Below are positions 54,787-63,123 of a stretch of DNA of 64,000 nucleotides, piece by piece. Numbering within the stretch: the first letter of the stretch is position 1; each line of letters starts with the position of its first letter. Source of the DNA: Candidatus Poseidoniales archaeon. GTDB taxonomy: Archaea; Thermoplasmatota; Poseidoniia; Poseidoniales; Thalassarchaeaceae. The notes below the pieces were generated by a model. The model saw only the letters and a list, made by a program, of their open reading frames with translations. It was not told the DNA's origin and searched no databases. The position numbers were made by a program, and so were the translations under genes. Location of the stretch: contig DUAE01000033.1 in NCBI GenBank assembly GCA_012960975.1, forward strand, positions 1-64,000, written 5' to 3'.

Positions 54787-55245
54787 ATGGCAGTAATACA
54801 TTCAGTCAATGCTAATCCAAATGGTGGAGTGCCCAAACCTCGGATTAATTTGACTCGGCTCTGCTATGGGGGGGTCGAGGGCGATAAGCAGAACGATTTG
54901 CGTTACCACGGCGGTCCACTACGTGCAGTATGCCTATATTCTCTTGAAAAAATCAAAATACTGCAAGCTGAAGGGCATCCAATTGATGTCGGCACAACTG
55001 GAGAAAATCTAACGATTAAAAACATTGATTGGGATTCGTTAGAGACAGGAATGGAATTATCTATCGGTGATGCTCGAATTGAATTGACCACCCGCGCTCC
55101 ACCATGCAATATCATTAACGGTTCTTTCAGTGACCTAAATTCGAAGCGTATTTCTCATGAAGACAACCCAGGATGGTCGCGCTGGTATGCAAAAGTTCTG
55201 ACGGAAGGATTTGTAGAAGTTGGCGATTTGGTTATTCGAGGATGA
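54787..55245 (+). CDS. MOSC domain protein
   Basis: MOSC domains handle molybdenum cofactor sulfur or related chemistry, usually with a conserved Cys. The 152-residue protein has VEGDKQNDLRYHGGPLRAVCLYS, the GENLTIK segment, and the Cys in RAPPCNIING. AAAGGAG lies six bases before the ATG. Such stand-alone MOSC (YiiM-like) proteins detoxify hydroxylated bases or transfer sulfur; here the role is not clear. It follows the APH kinase by 11 bp. Confidence 0.88.
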   Translation: MAVIHSVNANPNGGVPKPRINLTRLCYGGVEGDKQNDLRYHGGPLRAVCLYSLEKIKILQAEGHPIDVGTTGENLTIKNIDWDSLETGMELSIGDARIELTTRAPPCNIINGSFSDLNSKRISHEDNPGWSRWYAKVLTEGFVEVGDLVIRG

Positions 55246-55316
55246 AACATCGTTTCTAGAACGCGCTTAGCGTGTTCGCCATTCTGAAATAGGGATGGTC
55301 GCTCGCCCGGTTCAAA

Positions 55317-55401
55317 GCAGAGGTACCCGAGTGGTCAAAGGGGCTGGGATGAGGTCCCAGTGCGTAGTGCTTCGCAGGTTCAAATCCTGTCCTCTGCACC
55401 A
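55317..55401 (+). tRNA. tRNA-Leu (GAG), CCA encoded
   Basis: Class II tRNA with seven-pair acceptor GCAGAGG/CCTCTGC, A discriminator and encoded CCA. The anticodon stem is CTGGG/CCCAG with loop ATGAGGT, giving GAG. The variable arm is short but extended (13 nt), as expected of Leu tRNAs. The T-loop is TTCAAAT with a GCAGG/CCTGT stem. The D-loop holds the usual GG pair. It reads CUC/CUU codons. Confidence 0.95.
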
Positions 55402-55460
55402 TCTTAACAACACCAGCGGTTACGGGACAATTTCAAAGAGCATTCCCTGGCTCTGGAACC

Positions 55461-57512
55461 ATGCGAGCCAGCGCTGTTCCAGTGATTCTCCTTGTTTTGG
55501 TGATGATTAGCCAGTCGCTCGCAGTCATATCCTGCGTAGAATTAGAGAATGGGGCTACGCATCTTGAAACAGACTACGGTGGACCTATCACATATACTGA
55601 TGAACACACATATGCCACACTAGGATCTTCAGAAAGGAGCGCTACTCTGACTATGCCTGGGGGGCATGACTACGATAGGCCGCTACCTCTCGTAATTGCC
55701 CTTCATGGGTACTCGAGCTCGGGCTCTTTCAATGCATGGTGGATGAGTCTTTATGACAGCGTTCACGAAAATGAACACCTTCTTCTAACACCTGATGGAA
55801 CTCTGAATTGGATAGCGATGAGATATTGGAATGCAACAGAAGCCTGTTGCAATTTATTTGGCTCTTCAGTAGATGATGTTTCTTTCCTAGAAGGTCTGAT
55901 TAGTGAGGCGGTTGAAAATTACGGTGCAGACCCCTTGGGAGTAGTACTAATTGGCCATTCCAATGGAGCCTTTATGACTCATCGAATGGCTTGCGAAAGG
56001 GGGAATTTGATTGAATCAATAATCTCACTTAATGGGGCCACATGGAATGATTTCAACAATGATTGTCCAGATACTGGCCGACCAAATATTCTCCATGTCC
56101 ATTCAACACTTGATGGAGTAATACAGTATGATGGAGGTTCACTAAACGGAGCTCAATACCCATCCGCCCCCCAATCAACATCATTCTGGGCCTCTCGCTC
56201 TAGTTGCGATTCAGCATGGACCAATCTTGGCGCAATCGATTTAACAAATTCGGATGGCTATGCCGAGACTGACAATTTAGAACACTTGAATTGTGCAGAT
56301 GGCAACAGAGTATCTCATTGGAGAATCAACAATGGAAGTCACAACCCATCCCTCAATGCTCCTGGTTGGGCGTACAAATCATTAACATGGGGATTAGCAG
56401 ATTTTGTTCGTGATTCGGATGGCGATGGTTATCGAGACGACTCGGATGCCTTCGTGTACGACTCTGACGAGTGGGCTGATAACGACGAGGATGGAATCGG
56501 GGACAACGCAGACATAGATGATGATAATGATGGGTTGACCGACTCGGAAGAGGCAAATATCGGCACAAACCCACTCAATTGGGATACGGATGGCGATAAA
56601 ATTTCTGACTTGACTGATTGCGACCCAATAAACGAAGAATTGTACACTGACACCGATTTAGATGGAGTCTGTGACGAGGTGGATGAAGATGCTGATGGGG
56701 ACAATTGGAACAATGACCAGGAATTCAATTGTTTGACTGATTGGTTGGATGTTAGCTCAGTACCATCTGATTTTGACGGCGATAGCGTTTGTGACGTGAA
56801 GGATACTGATGATGATGATGACGGATACTTCGACGAAAACGATTTGTTTCCCCTCGATGCTAGCGAGTGGTCGGACAATGATGGGGATGGATTTGGAGAC
56901 AATGCGGATACCGATGATGATAATGATGGCTGGTCTGACGTTGATGAGTTATCATGCGGAACCAGTCCCTGGGGACTCCCAGATCCAGAAGACATGGACG
57001 GAGATGGTGTGTGCGACTTCCTTGACCCTGATATCGATGGTGATGGGCATCCTAACGATGATGACCACTATCCCTTAGATTCCAGTGAATGGGCTGACAC
57101 AGACAGTGATGGAGTAGGCGATAACGCGGACGCGTTTCCAAGCGACCCAAATGAGTGGTCTGACACAGACGGTGACGGAGTCGGCGACAACTCAGATGCT
57201 TTTCCAAACGAAGCAAACGAATGGAGTGACTTAGACGGTGATGGGGTAGGGGACAACACCGACACCTTCCCAACAGACCCCCTAGAGTGGATAGACGCGG
57301 ATATCGACGGCGTCGGTGACAACTCGGATGCTTTTCCAATGGACGTGGAAGAGTGGCTGGACACGGACGGCGACGGCGTCGGAAACAACGCGGACGCCTA
57401 CCCCCTCGATTCTTCTAAATGGGAGGAAGACCCGAATTACGCAATGATTGGGCTGGTAGGCGCGCTAACTATGATTGCCGTTCTAGCGTACACAAGACAG
57501 CGACATGATTGA
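55461..57512 (+). CDS. Secreted esterase/depolymerase with calcium repeats and anchor
   Basis: A signal peptide (about residues 5-23) leads into an alpha/beta-hydrolase like the PHB-depolymerase/feruloyl-esterase (LpqC) family. Visible are ALHGYSSSG (oxyanion loop), the nucleophile in GHSNGAFMTHRMAC and a C-terminal GSHNPS histidine. From about residue 320 to 660 the protein is an Asp-rich repeat array (D-x-D-x-D-G units about 12-20 residues apart), then one transmembrane helix (MIGLVGALTMIAVLAY) and a short tail. It probably degrades ester polymers at the cell surface with calcium support. The repeat end is much more GC-rich (60% in 57361-57420). Confidence 0.85.
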   Translation: MRASAVPVILLVLVMISQSLAVISCVELENGATHLETDYGGPITYTDEHTYATLGSSERSATLTMPGGHDYDRPLPLVIALHGYSSSGSFNAWWMSLYDSVHENEHLLLTPDGTLNWIAMRYWNATEACCNLFGSSVDDVSFLEGLISEAVENYGADPLGVVLIGHSNGAFMTHRMACERGNLIESIISLNGATWNDFNNDCPDTGRPNILHVHSTLDGVIQYDGGSLNGAQYPSAPQSTSFWASRSSCDSAWTNLGAIDLTNSDGYAETDNLEHLNCADGNRVSHWRINNGSHNPSLNAPGWAYKSLTWGLADFVRDSDGDGYRDDSDAFVYDSDEWADNDEDGIGDNADIDDDNDGLTDSEEANIGTNPLNWDTDGDKISDLTDCDPINEELYTDTDLDGVCDEVDEDADGDNWNNDQEFNCLTDWLDVSSVPSDFDGDSVCDVKDTDDDDDGYFDENDLFPLDASEWSDNDGDGFGDNADTDDDNDGWSDVDELSCGTSPWGLPDPEDMDGDGVCDFLDPDIDGDGHPNDDDHYPLDSSEWADTDSDGVGDNADAFPSDPNEWSDTDGDGVGDNSDAFPNEANEWSDLDGDGVGDNTDTFPTDPLEWIDADIDGVGDNSDAFPMDVEEWLDTDGDGVGNNADAYPLDSSKWEEDPNYAMIGLVGALTMIAVLAYTRQRHD

Positions 57513-57893
57513 GTGCCTAGAGCACTTTCGAATACTATGAACTGGATTAGCCTAGTGGGAAAAGGATTGTTTAGCGGAGCCGTAATAGTGACTGCCAGCG
57601 AGATTGCAAAAAGGTCGGCAACCTTCGGGGCCCTAGTTATCTCGCTGCCATTGGCGAGTATTATTGCCCTCTCTTCCCTCTATAACGAAACATCTGATGT
57701 TGAAAAAGTTGCAGAGTTTGCTGAAGGAATTCTATGGCTGGTTTTGCCATCATTAGTATTATTTGTCACTTTACCAATTATGTTAAGAAAAAACATTGGA
57801 TTTGAAGTTGCAATGGCCTCTTCAATTATTTTTACACTTATCGCATATGGCATCGGTATTTGGGCTGCACAAGCTATTGGAAATATTTCTTGA
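57513..57893 (+). CDS. DUF3147-like membrane protein
   Basis: A 126-residue protein with four hydrophobic helices. GALVISLPLASIIALSSLYNET and ILWLVLPSLVLFVTLPIML match the DUF3147 pattern. Start is the GTG at 57513, directly after the esterase stop, or the ATG at 57537. Function of DUF3147 is not known. It likely shares the esterase transcript. Confidence 0.7.
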   Translation: MPRALSNTMNWISLVGKGLFSGAVIVTASEIAKRSATFGALVISLPLASIIALSSLYNETSDVEKVAEFAEGILWLVLPSLVLFVTLPIMLRKNIGFEVAMASSIIFTLIAYGIGIWAAQAIGNIS

Positions 57894-57894
57894 C

Positions 57895-58317
57895 TTAATT
57901 ATCATCAAATACTTCGATTTCAATATTACGGCGTATTAAATCAGTAAATTTAGACTTATATTGTGTGGCTTTAACACTGTGATTATCGATCCAATGGTAA
58001 TTTCCACCCCGTGGTTTTCCAAACAAAAGGGAATGAAATTTGAATCCTTTTTCATTAAGCCAAACTTCGGTTAATTCACGGTGCTCTTCAGTTCTTGCAG
58101 AAAAAAAACATATTTGATGGCCTTCGTCATACCAACGATTGATTGTTTCTAAAGCATCAGGATAGGCTTCGGCTGTCACCATTCTCTCGGGTTCTTCATT
58201 AGGTATATCTTCACCTATCGTACCATCAATATCGATAAGATAATTTTTAATTTTAGCAGAAAAAACTGGGCTCGCCCGCATTCCATTCTCATCCAATGCT
58301 TCAAGGAACTCTTTCAC
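57895..58317 (-). CDS. HAD-superfamily phosphatase-like protein
   Basis: The 140-residue protein has the HAD nucleophile motif LIDIDGTIGE (residues 27-36), FFSARTEEHRELTEVWL with motif II Ser/Thr, and FGKPRGGNYHWIDNHSVKA with the motif III Lys and the Asp of the last motif. A short cap means a small phosphatase acting on sugar phosphates or similar. Substrate unknown. It is convergent with the DUF3147 gene (one base between). Confidence 0.78.
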   Translation of the reverse strand: MKEFLEALDENGMRASPVFSAKIKNYLIDIDGTIGEDIPNEEPERMVTAEAYPDALETINRWYDEGHQICFFSARTEEHRELTEVWLNEKGFKFHSLLFGKPRGGNYHWIDNHSVKATQYKSKFTDLIRRNIEIEVFDDN

Positions 58318-58410
58318 AATTTATCGCGGGTTGCGCCCGTACATGAATAAATAGGTCGGCACCTCTCTAAGTCAGCGATTTCGAGATGTTTTGGTTTTTT
58401 TGTTATTAAA

Positions 58411-58436
58411 TCGGAAAACAGTTTCCGGATTCCGAA
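58411..58436 (+). promoter_or_regulatory. CGGAAA/TTTCCG and TTCCGGATTCCGAA dyads upstream of DDAH
   Basis: CGGAAA-ACAG-TTTCCG forms a six-base inverted repeat, followed at once by TTCCGGATTCCGAA, in the spacer between divergent HAD and DDAH genes. The core TTCCGGA resembles the elements at 28776 and 38281. An operator is possible, not shown. Confidence 0.35.
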
Positions 58437-58467
58437 TGATTATGAATGGAGGGGCGGACGGCGATTC

Positions 58468-59265
58468 ATGCCCGGTACCTTCGATCGGAGCCGCCAATCC
58501 GCAGTCGTCCGATGCGTATCAAAAAAATTTGACCAAGCTATCTCTGTTTATTTCGGCACTATAACTCCCGATGCAATCGCAGCACAAGGAGCGCATGATG
58601 CCTATGTTGCCGCCCTTCGAGCACATGGAACCGAGGTAACTGTCCTTTCAGCACTCGATAAGCATCCGGATTGTTGTTTCGTCGAAGATGTTGCCGTGAT
58701 GGTCGGCAAAAAAGCAATCATTCCCAAAATGGGGCACGCGTCTCGTGAAGGTGAGCAAGCGGCAATTATTGAATTCTTGAGTGAGGGGGCTGAAATAATC
58801 CATATGAATTCCAATTGTACTTTAGATGGTGGTGATGTAGTTTTCTTGGATGATCGTTATCTAATTGGCATCTCAACTCGAACTAATCGGGCAGGAGCAG
58901 AATTCCTTGCGAAATATGTTAAAGATGCTGGCTTTAAAGTTGAATTCATTGAAATTCCAGATTCTACCTTGCACCTAACAACTATCTTTTCATCCCCACG
59001 TCCAGGAACTCTTGTCGCAGCAGAAGGGCACCTCAGTATCAATCAAATTGGGCACCTTGCTGATGAAATAATTTGGGTGCCAAATTCTGAAAGTTATGCT
59101 GCGAATACCATGGGATATTCTGGAGATCGGGTTATTATCGCAGCAGGATATCCTACAACCCGCCAATTATTGCTCGACGCTGGATTCAGTATTACAACAG
59201 TAGACATGGATGCTATCCGTGAAGCGGATGGGTCCCTTACATGCTTATCTCAGTTCAATGCGTGA
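58468..59265 (+). CDS. Dimethylarginine dimethylaminohydrolase (DDAH) family
   Basis: DDAH-type guanidino-modifying enzymes hydrolyse methylated arginines or related substrates. The catalytic Cys is in GSLTCLS at the C-terminus, His in TLHLTT, with PDCCFVEDVAV (Glu/Asp) and NCTLDGGDVV. The 265-residue length fits. Free methylarginine would come from protein breakdown, matching the peptidases nearby. Another agmatine/arginine amidinohydrolase role is possible. Start at 58468 follows the dyads at 58411. Confidence 0.88.
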   Translation: MPGTFDRSRQSAVVRCVSKKFDQAISVYFGTITPDAIAAQGAHDAYVAALRAHGTEVTVLSALDKHPDCCFVEDVAVMVGKKAIIPKMGHASREGEQAAIIEFLSEGAEIIHMNSNCTLDGGDVVFLDDRYLIGISTRTNRAGAEFLAKYVKDAGFKVEFIEIPDSTLHLTTIFSSPRPGTLVAAEGHLSINQIGHLADEIIWVPNSESYAANTMGYSGDRVIIAAGYPTTRQLLLDAGFSITTVDMDAIREADGSLTCLSQFNA

Positions 59266-59304
59266 ATCCGTTGCATTCAACAGCAGTGAATATCTCGGCA
59301 ATTC

Positions 59305-61026
59305 ATGGCTTCGCGGCGGATGTTAGCATCCAGCATGATAATTATCATGTTACTTGCAACAATAAGCGGTTGTTTCGGAGAAGAAAACAGCAAACCTCGA
59401 AATGGTGATTTATCAGTCGATATCGAAATGATGACTGGGGGTATTTTTCAAGATGTGGAATTCAACGCAAAGGTTCCGATGTCGGTTTTTATTCCATATT
59501 TATTGATTGATTCAGCGACGGGATTTGTACAAAATTCAACGGTTATTGATTTAAAATCCGGCGAACAAGAGACAATTTCAATCTTAGCACCACCAAGAGC
59601 CGATACAATGATTTTCATGTTCGGTGAAATAGGACGGCAAAATTGGCCGATACGCCATCAAGCGGAATCTTGGGTGACATGGATGTCTAATGGAGGGGAT
59701 AATGGGGGCTCAACCAATGCCGTACAGAGAGTTGCTGCCGATGAGAATTCAACTTATGATTCGATTAACTATAGTACTGAAACCGGCGGTAAAGTTCTGA
59801 TTAAATCTGCTTCAATCGTACGAGATATGGCCATAGGAATCGATGAGGGGGGTGCTCACTCGACTGGAATAATGCATGGTAAAGTAGTCTATGATCGCCT
59901 CTTTGAAATTACCGATCCGGCTATTTCCCTATTCGATATTGACGGTCGAGAAGGGTACTACGACCGCTGGGCGGGGCAGGGAAACCCATCCTACGAAGAT
60001 GGGGCTGCTTATCTTGCAAATGAGTTGAGTTCCTTTGGCCTTGAAGTAAAAACTCATAGATATGAGTTTACAGATATTTTTGGTTCCCAAAATCCAGAAG
60101 CATACAATGTCTGTGCTTACAAATGGGGAAGTGAAGTGATAAACGAATGGTTAGTTTTCGGCGCTCACTTCGATATTGCGCCCCCTGCTAATGCTGTACT
60201 GCTAGACCCTCATGTCACGGGATTACGAAGTTATGGCACCCGAGTCGGGGCTTACGACAATACCGCTGGAACATCGATGGTGCTCGAGACGGCGCGTGTT
60301 TTAGCTGATTTTGAGTCGCGGCGAACAATGGTATTCTGCCTCTGGTCTGGAGAAGAGGGGGGCAAGCGCGGCTCTGATTATTGGACAGAATATTACGTCG
60401 CAGAAGATCATCCTGAAGTCACTGTCACCAACTACATCAATCTCGATATGGCTGGAGTAAACTGGCCGGGGGGTGGAGGTGCGCCTCACGGGGATCCTGA
60501 TCCACAAATAGATGAGGGGGGGTATCCGAAAGATGCCGAGGTTTGGCCAATGCGAGTTTACATCGGACCTTCTCTCGATCATGATATCATCAATCAGCCA
60601 GGCATGGTTGGCCTGTCAAATTGGATTGGCTCAGACGCTCTGGGTTTGGAAAATGAAATTGGTACTTTAATTGGAGTAAACTATTCGGCTGACACTTGGA
60701 AGACAGATTCGTGGCTCGATTCTGAGCGACCAGAAATTATCATTTATGAAGATACTACAGCAAGGAGTGATCACGCAAGTTTCCAAGAAAACCTAGGGAC
60801 TGTTACCGTCGGGTTTGGTGGCTTGGTCGATGGATATTGGTGCTATCATCAGACTTGCGATACTCTCGAAGAAATGGAGGATTGGATGGACACTACTGGT
60901 AAGGATTACGGAGACCCAAATACAGGAGTTGCAAACCTTGTCAACAGCCTAGACATGATTACTTGGTGGGCGTTATTGACCTTCTTCCATTGTGATGAAA
61001 AACCAGTGTTAAATGAATATCTTTGA
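59305..61026 (+). CDS. Lipoprotein M28 metallopeptidase
   Basis: A lipobox-like signal (LLATISGC, Cys at about residue 23) suggests a lipid-anchored protein. After an N-terminal domain of about 170 residues, the M28 zinc peptidase shows GAHFDIA, AYDNTAGTS, LWSGEEGGKRGS, NLDMAG and a later His (RSDHAS). It probably degrades peptides outside the cell. It is the second M28 enzyme in the window (see 35187). Convergent with the M50 protease gene, about 120 bp apart. Confidence 0.88.
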   Translation: MASRRMLASSMIIIMLLATISGCFGEENSKPRNGDLSVDIEMMTGGIFQDVEFNAKVPMSVFIPYLLIDSATGFVQNSTVIDLKSGEQETISILAPPRADTMIFMFGEIGRQNWPIRHQAESWVTWMSNGGDNGGSTNAVQRVAADENSTYDSINYSTETGGKVLIKSASIVRDMAIGIDEGGAHSTGIMHGKVVYDRLFEITDPAISLFDIDGREGYYDRWAGQGNPSYEDGAAYLANELSSFGLEVKTHRYEFTDIFGSQNPEAYNVCAYKWGSEVINEWLVFGAHFDIAPPANAVLLDPHVTGLRSYGTRVGAYDNTAGTSMVLETARVLADFESRRTMVFCLWSGEEGGKRGSDYWTEYYVAEDHPEVTVTNYINLDMAGVNWPGGGGAPHGDPDPQIDEGGYPKDAEVWPMRVYIGPSLDHDIINQPGMVGLSNWIGSDALGLENEIGTLIGVNYSADTWKTDSWLDSERPEIIIYEDTTARSDHASFQENLGTVTVGFGGLVDGYWCYHQTCDTLEEMEDWMDTTGKDYGDPNTGVANLVNSLDMITWWALLTFFHCDEKPVLNEYL

Positions 61027-61145
61027 CATATGCCGGCTTAATATTAATAGACATGTTTGCTAAACTCTGTTTGCATCGCGGAATTCCTGTCACCTCTTCT
61101 CTTACCAAAGTTTGTTTCAATTCCTTTTCGTGTCCGCGATGCACC

Positions 61146-61988
61146 TTATACGCCCAAAATATCGTAAATGTTTCCAGTTAATGTATGATATGCGATGCTT
61201 AGAATCGTAACAAAAGATACCCAGAAAATCGGATCAGACCAGGCTTTGATTTTCTTTCCGTCTAACGGTCCAAACGGCAGCATATTAAACGCCGCCAAAA
61301 TAGCATTTCCCATCAACCATATTCCCAAAAACCTGTCAATGAATGGGCTCCAATCATTTAGTAAAACCATTCCAACTCCAAATACCCAAAGAGCGACGTT
61401 CACAAGAGGGCCGGCGATGGCAATTTTCCCAAATTGCGCCTTGGTTGTTTGTCCCGCCACCATCACCGCACCAGGCGCCATAAAGACAAAACCGAAAGCT
61501 GCGGCGATAATTACTCCCCATTTCAAACCGGAAGGAGATGCTCTAAACTCTGCCCAACAACCATATTTCCGTGCGACAATTTTGTGGGCGATTTCATGAA
61601 GTAAAAATGCTGGACCAATGGCTGCTGCATAAAGAGCGCCGCCAATAAGAAATGATAGCGGATTTTGAATTGCTCCATATATCCCCTGAACCGACATAAA
61701 AGCAAGTGCTAACGAAAATGCAATCGTCGCTTGCGTCAAATGCTCAATTTCTATTTTCGAAAAATACCAAATTGAACCAGTGTGTATCGTCGGTTGATGC
61801 GGCTGTTGAGACGTTCCGAAGGATCGAAAAAAGGGTTGGGCACCTTGATTGGAATAGACCACGCGGACGTGTGGCTTTCGCCAATTTCCATCGTCCCGTG
61901 TACGAGTGTGGGTTTTCGAAGAATTACCGAGTTTGTCGAATGGATCTTCGTCCAGCCAATGAGCGCGCGGGTCACGTTTCTCTGACAT
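61146..61988 (-). CDS. M50 site-2-type membrane protease
   Basis: An intramembrane zinc protease with six or so hydrophobic helices. HEIAH carries the zinc ligands and catalytic Glu, and FNMLPFGPLDGKKI has the second Asp motif (N-x2-P...LDG). An N-terminal cytosolic segment of about 70 residues is unstructured. The ATG at 61988 gives MSEKRDPRAHW; an earlier ATG at 62105 would overlap the gene at 62032. Such proteases release membrane-bound regulators, possibly here a partner not in the window. Confidence 0.88.
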   Translation of the reverse strand: MSEKRDPRAHWLDEDPFDKLGNSSKTHTRTRDDGNWRKPHVRVVYSNQGAQPFFRSFGTSQQPHQPTIHTGSIWYFSKIEIEHLTQATIAFSLALAFMSVQGIYGAIQNPLSFLIGGALYAAAIGPAFLLHEIAHKIVARKYGCWAEFRASPSGLKWGVIIAAAFGFVFMAPGAVMVAGQTTKAQFGKIAIAGPLVNVALWVFGVGMVLLNDWSPFIDRFLGIWLMGNAILAAFNMLPFGPLDGKKIKAWSDPIFWVSFVTILSIAYHTLTGNIYDILGV

Positions 61989-62031
61989 TTCAAACACCTG
62001 CGGAAACCATATCGTTTGAAGGCTCGTAACC

Positions 62032-62544
62032 TCAATCGCTGTCGAGAAGGTCACCAACCTCTTCCAATAATTCTTCCCATGTTGGGATTTTTTGTTTTGG
62101 TTCACCGGCTATTTTAATGAGTAATTCCTCCCTTTCTTCAGCCCCCAATACCTCTTCTCCCCAAACACGATTAGTCGCAACATTTCGGATTAATGATATT
62201 GACTTCTTATTTTTTAATGCCTCAAACTTGGCTTGAATTTCTTCCGTTGTAGTGGCAGGGGTAAGGCCGTGATGGGCATCAATCAGCATTTTGTATTGGG
62301 CCATTGTTTCTCCATGAATTGGGTCATCAATATAATCAATCGGTTTCGCAAGCATGGTAACAAATTCTCTAGAAATACGGTCCGCTTTACTTTCAGCAGG
62401 GCCGTCTGCAATCTTATCACGAGTACGAATATGGCTCGATATACAAGATTTGCACCGAGGGGAGCCGGCTACATCGTCGGCATCACAAGTGAGGCAACAA
62501 ATGGCGAAACCCATCTGTTCCATCGCTCGCCGGGGAAGGGACAT
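62032..62544 (-). CDS. Protein with N-terminal zinc-finger-like Cys pairs
   Basis: The 170-residue protein begins with CCLTC...CKSC pairs (residues 16-34) that look like a small zinc ribbon, and then a helical charged domain ending in LEEVGDLLDSD. No family recognised. Starts at 62544, 62523 or 62514 are possible. It is upstream of the M50 gene on the same strand and is probably cotranscribed with it, so it may act with the protease. Confidence 0.55.
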   Translation of the reverse strand: MSLPRRAMEQMGFAICCLTCDADDVAGSPRCKSCISSHIRTRDKIADGPAESKADRISREFVTMLAKPIDYIDDPIHGETMAQYKMLIDAHHGLTPATTTEEIQAKFEALKNKKSISLIRNVATNRVWGEEVLGAEEREELLIKIAGEPKQKIPTWEELLEEVGDLLDSD

Positions 62545-62702
62545 GTTTCAAGGCGTAACGATAAGGGAGAAGAAGGCTACGAATTTATGTTTATGAAAAT
62601 AATATAAGAGTTTTTTCTTAATTGTTTGTTTTTTTGTTGAAGCATAGCTAAGAAAGGTCTATTCGGCTAGGGGGCACTCTGTTGGCGAAGGAGAGTCATA
62701 CT

Positions 62703-63071
62703 ATGAATGAAGAAATCGGAATCGCTGCCGATATTAAAAAAGAAAAAGGTATACTAGTAGTCGATGCACAACTAACCAACAACGGCACCTTGCCGCTAGA
62801 GGATATCAAGATGTGTGTCAGTTTTGACTCGTCGGAATTTGCCGCCCGAGGAGGAAAATGTACGGACATGGGATATTTGTTTCCAGGAAATGTGCAATCA
62901 CACACATTTTCTCTCGAGCCTCGTCATTTAGTAGAAGATTCGCAATTGAAAGTACGTGTCAGAGGAAGGATTCTAGATTCTAGAATCTATCAAGAAATTG
63001 ATTTGGGTCATGTAGATATGAAAGTTGCAAAGAAAGGATATCAGCGCACGCATATTGATTGGTTTGAGTGA
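62703..63071 (+). CDS. Orphan beta-rich protein
   Basis: The 122-residue protein reads like a small beta-sandwich: DAQLTNNGTLPLEDIKMCVSFDSSEF resembles an archaeal COG1361/CARDB-like segment, although it has no signal peptide. AAGGAGAG lies seven to eight bases before the ATG at 62703, which supports this start over a TTG at 62682. No family is certain. It is followed by the MFS transporter gene, 52 bp downstream. Confidence 0.55.
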   Translation: MNEEIGIAADIKKEKGILVVDAQLTNNGTLPLEDIKMCVSFDSSEFAARGGKCTDMGYLFPGNVQSHTFSLEPRHLVEDSQLKVRVRGRILDSRIYQEIDLGHVDMKVAKKGYQRTHIDWFE

Positions 63072-63123
63072 GTGAGATTATTGATACTTCTATATTCTTA
63101 TACCGCCCCTCTTTAGAATTAGC

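Noticed and set aside
56353..57388. Long antisense open frames over the esterase repeat region
   Set aside because: They are Ser/Pro- or Arg/His-rich mirrors of the DGDG repeats on the sense strand.
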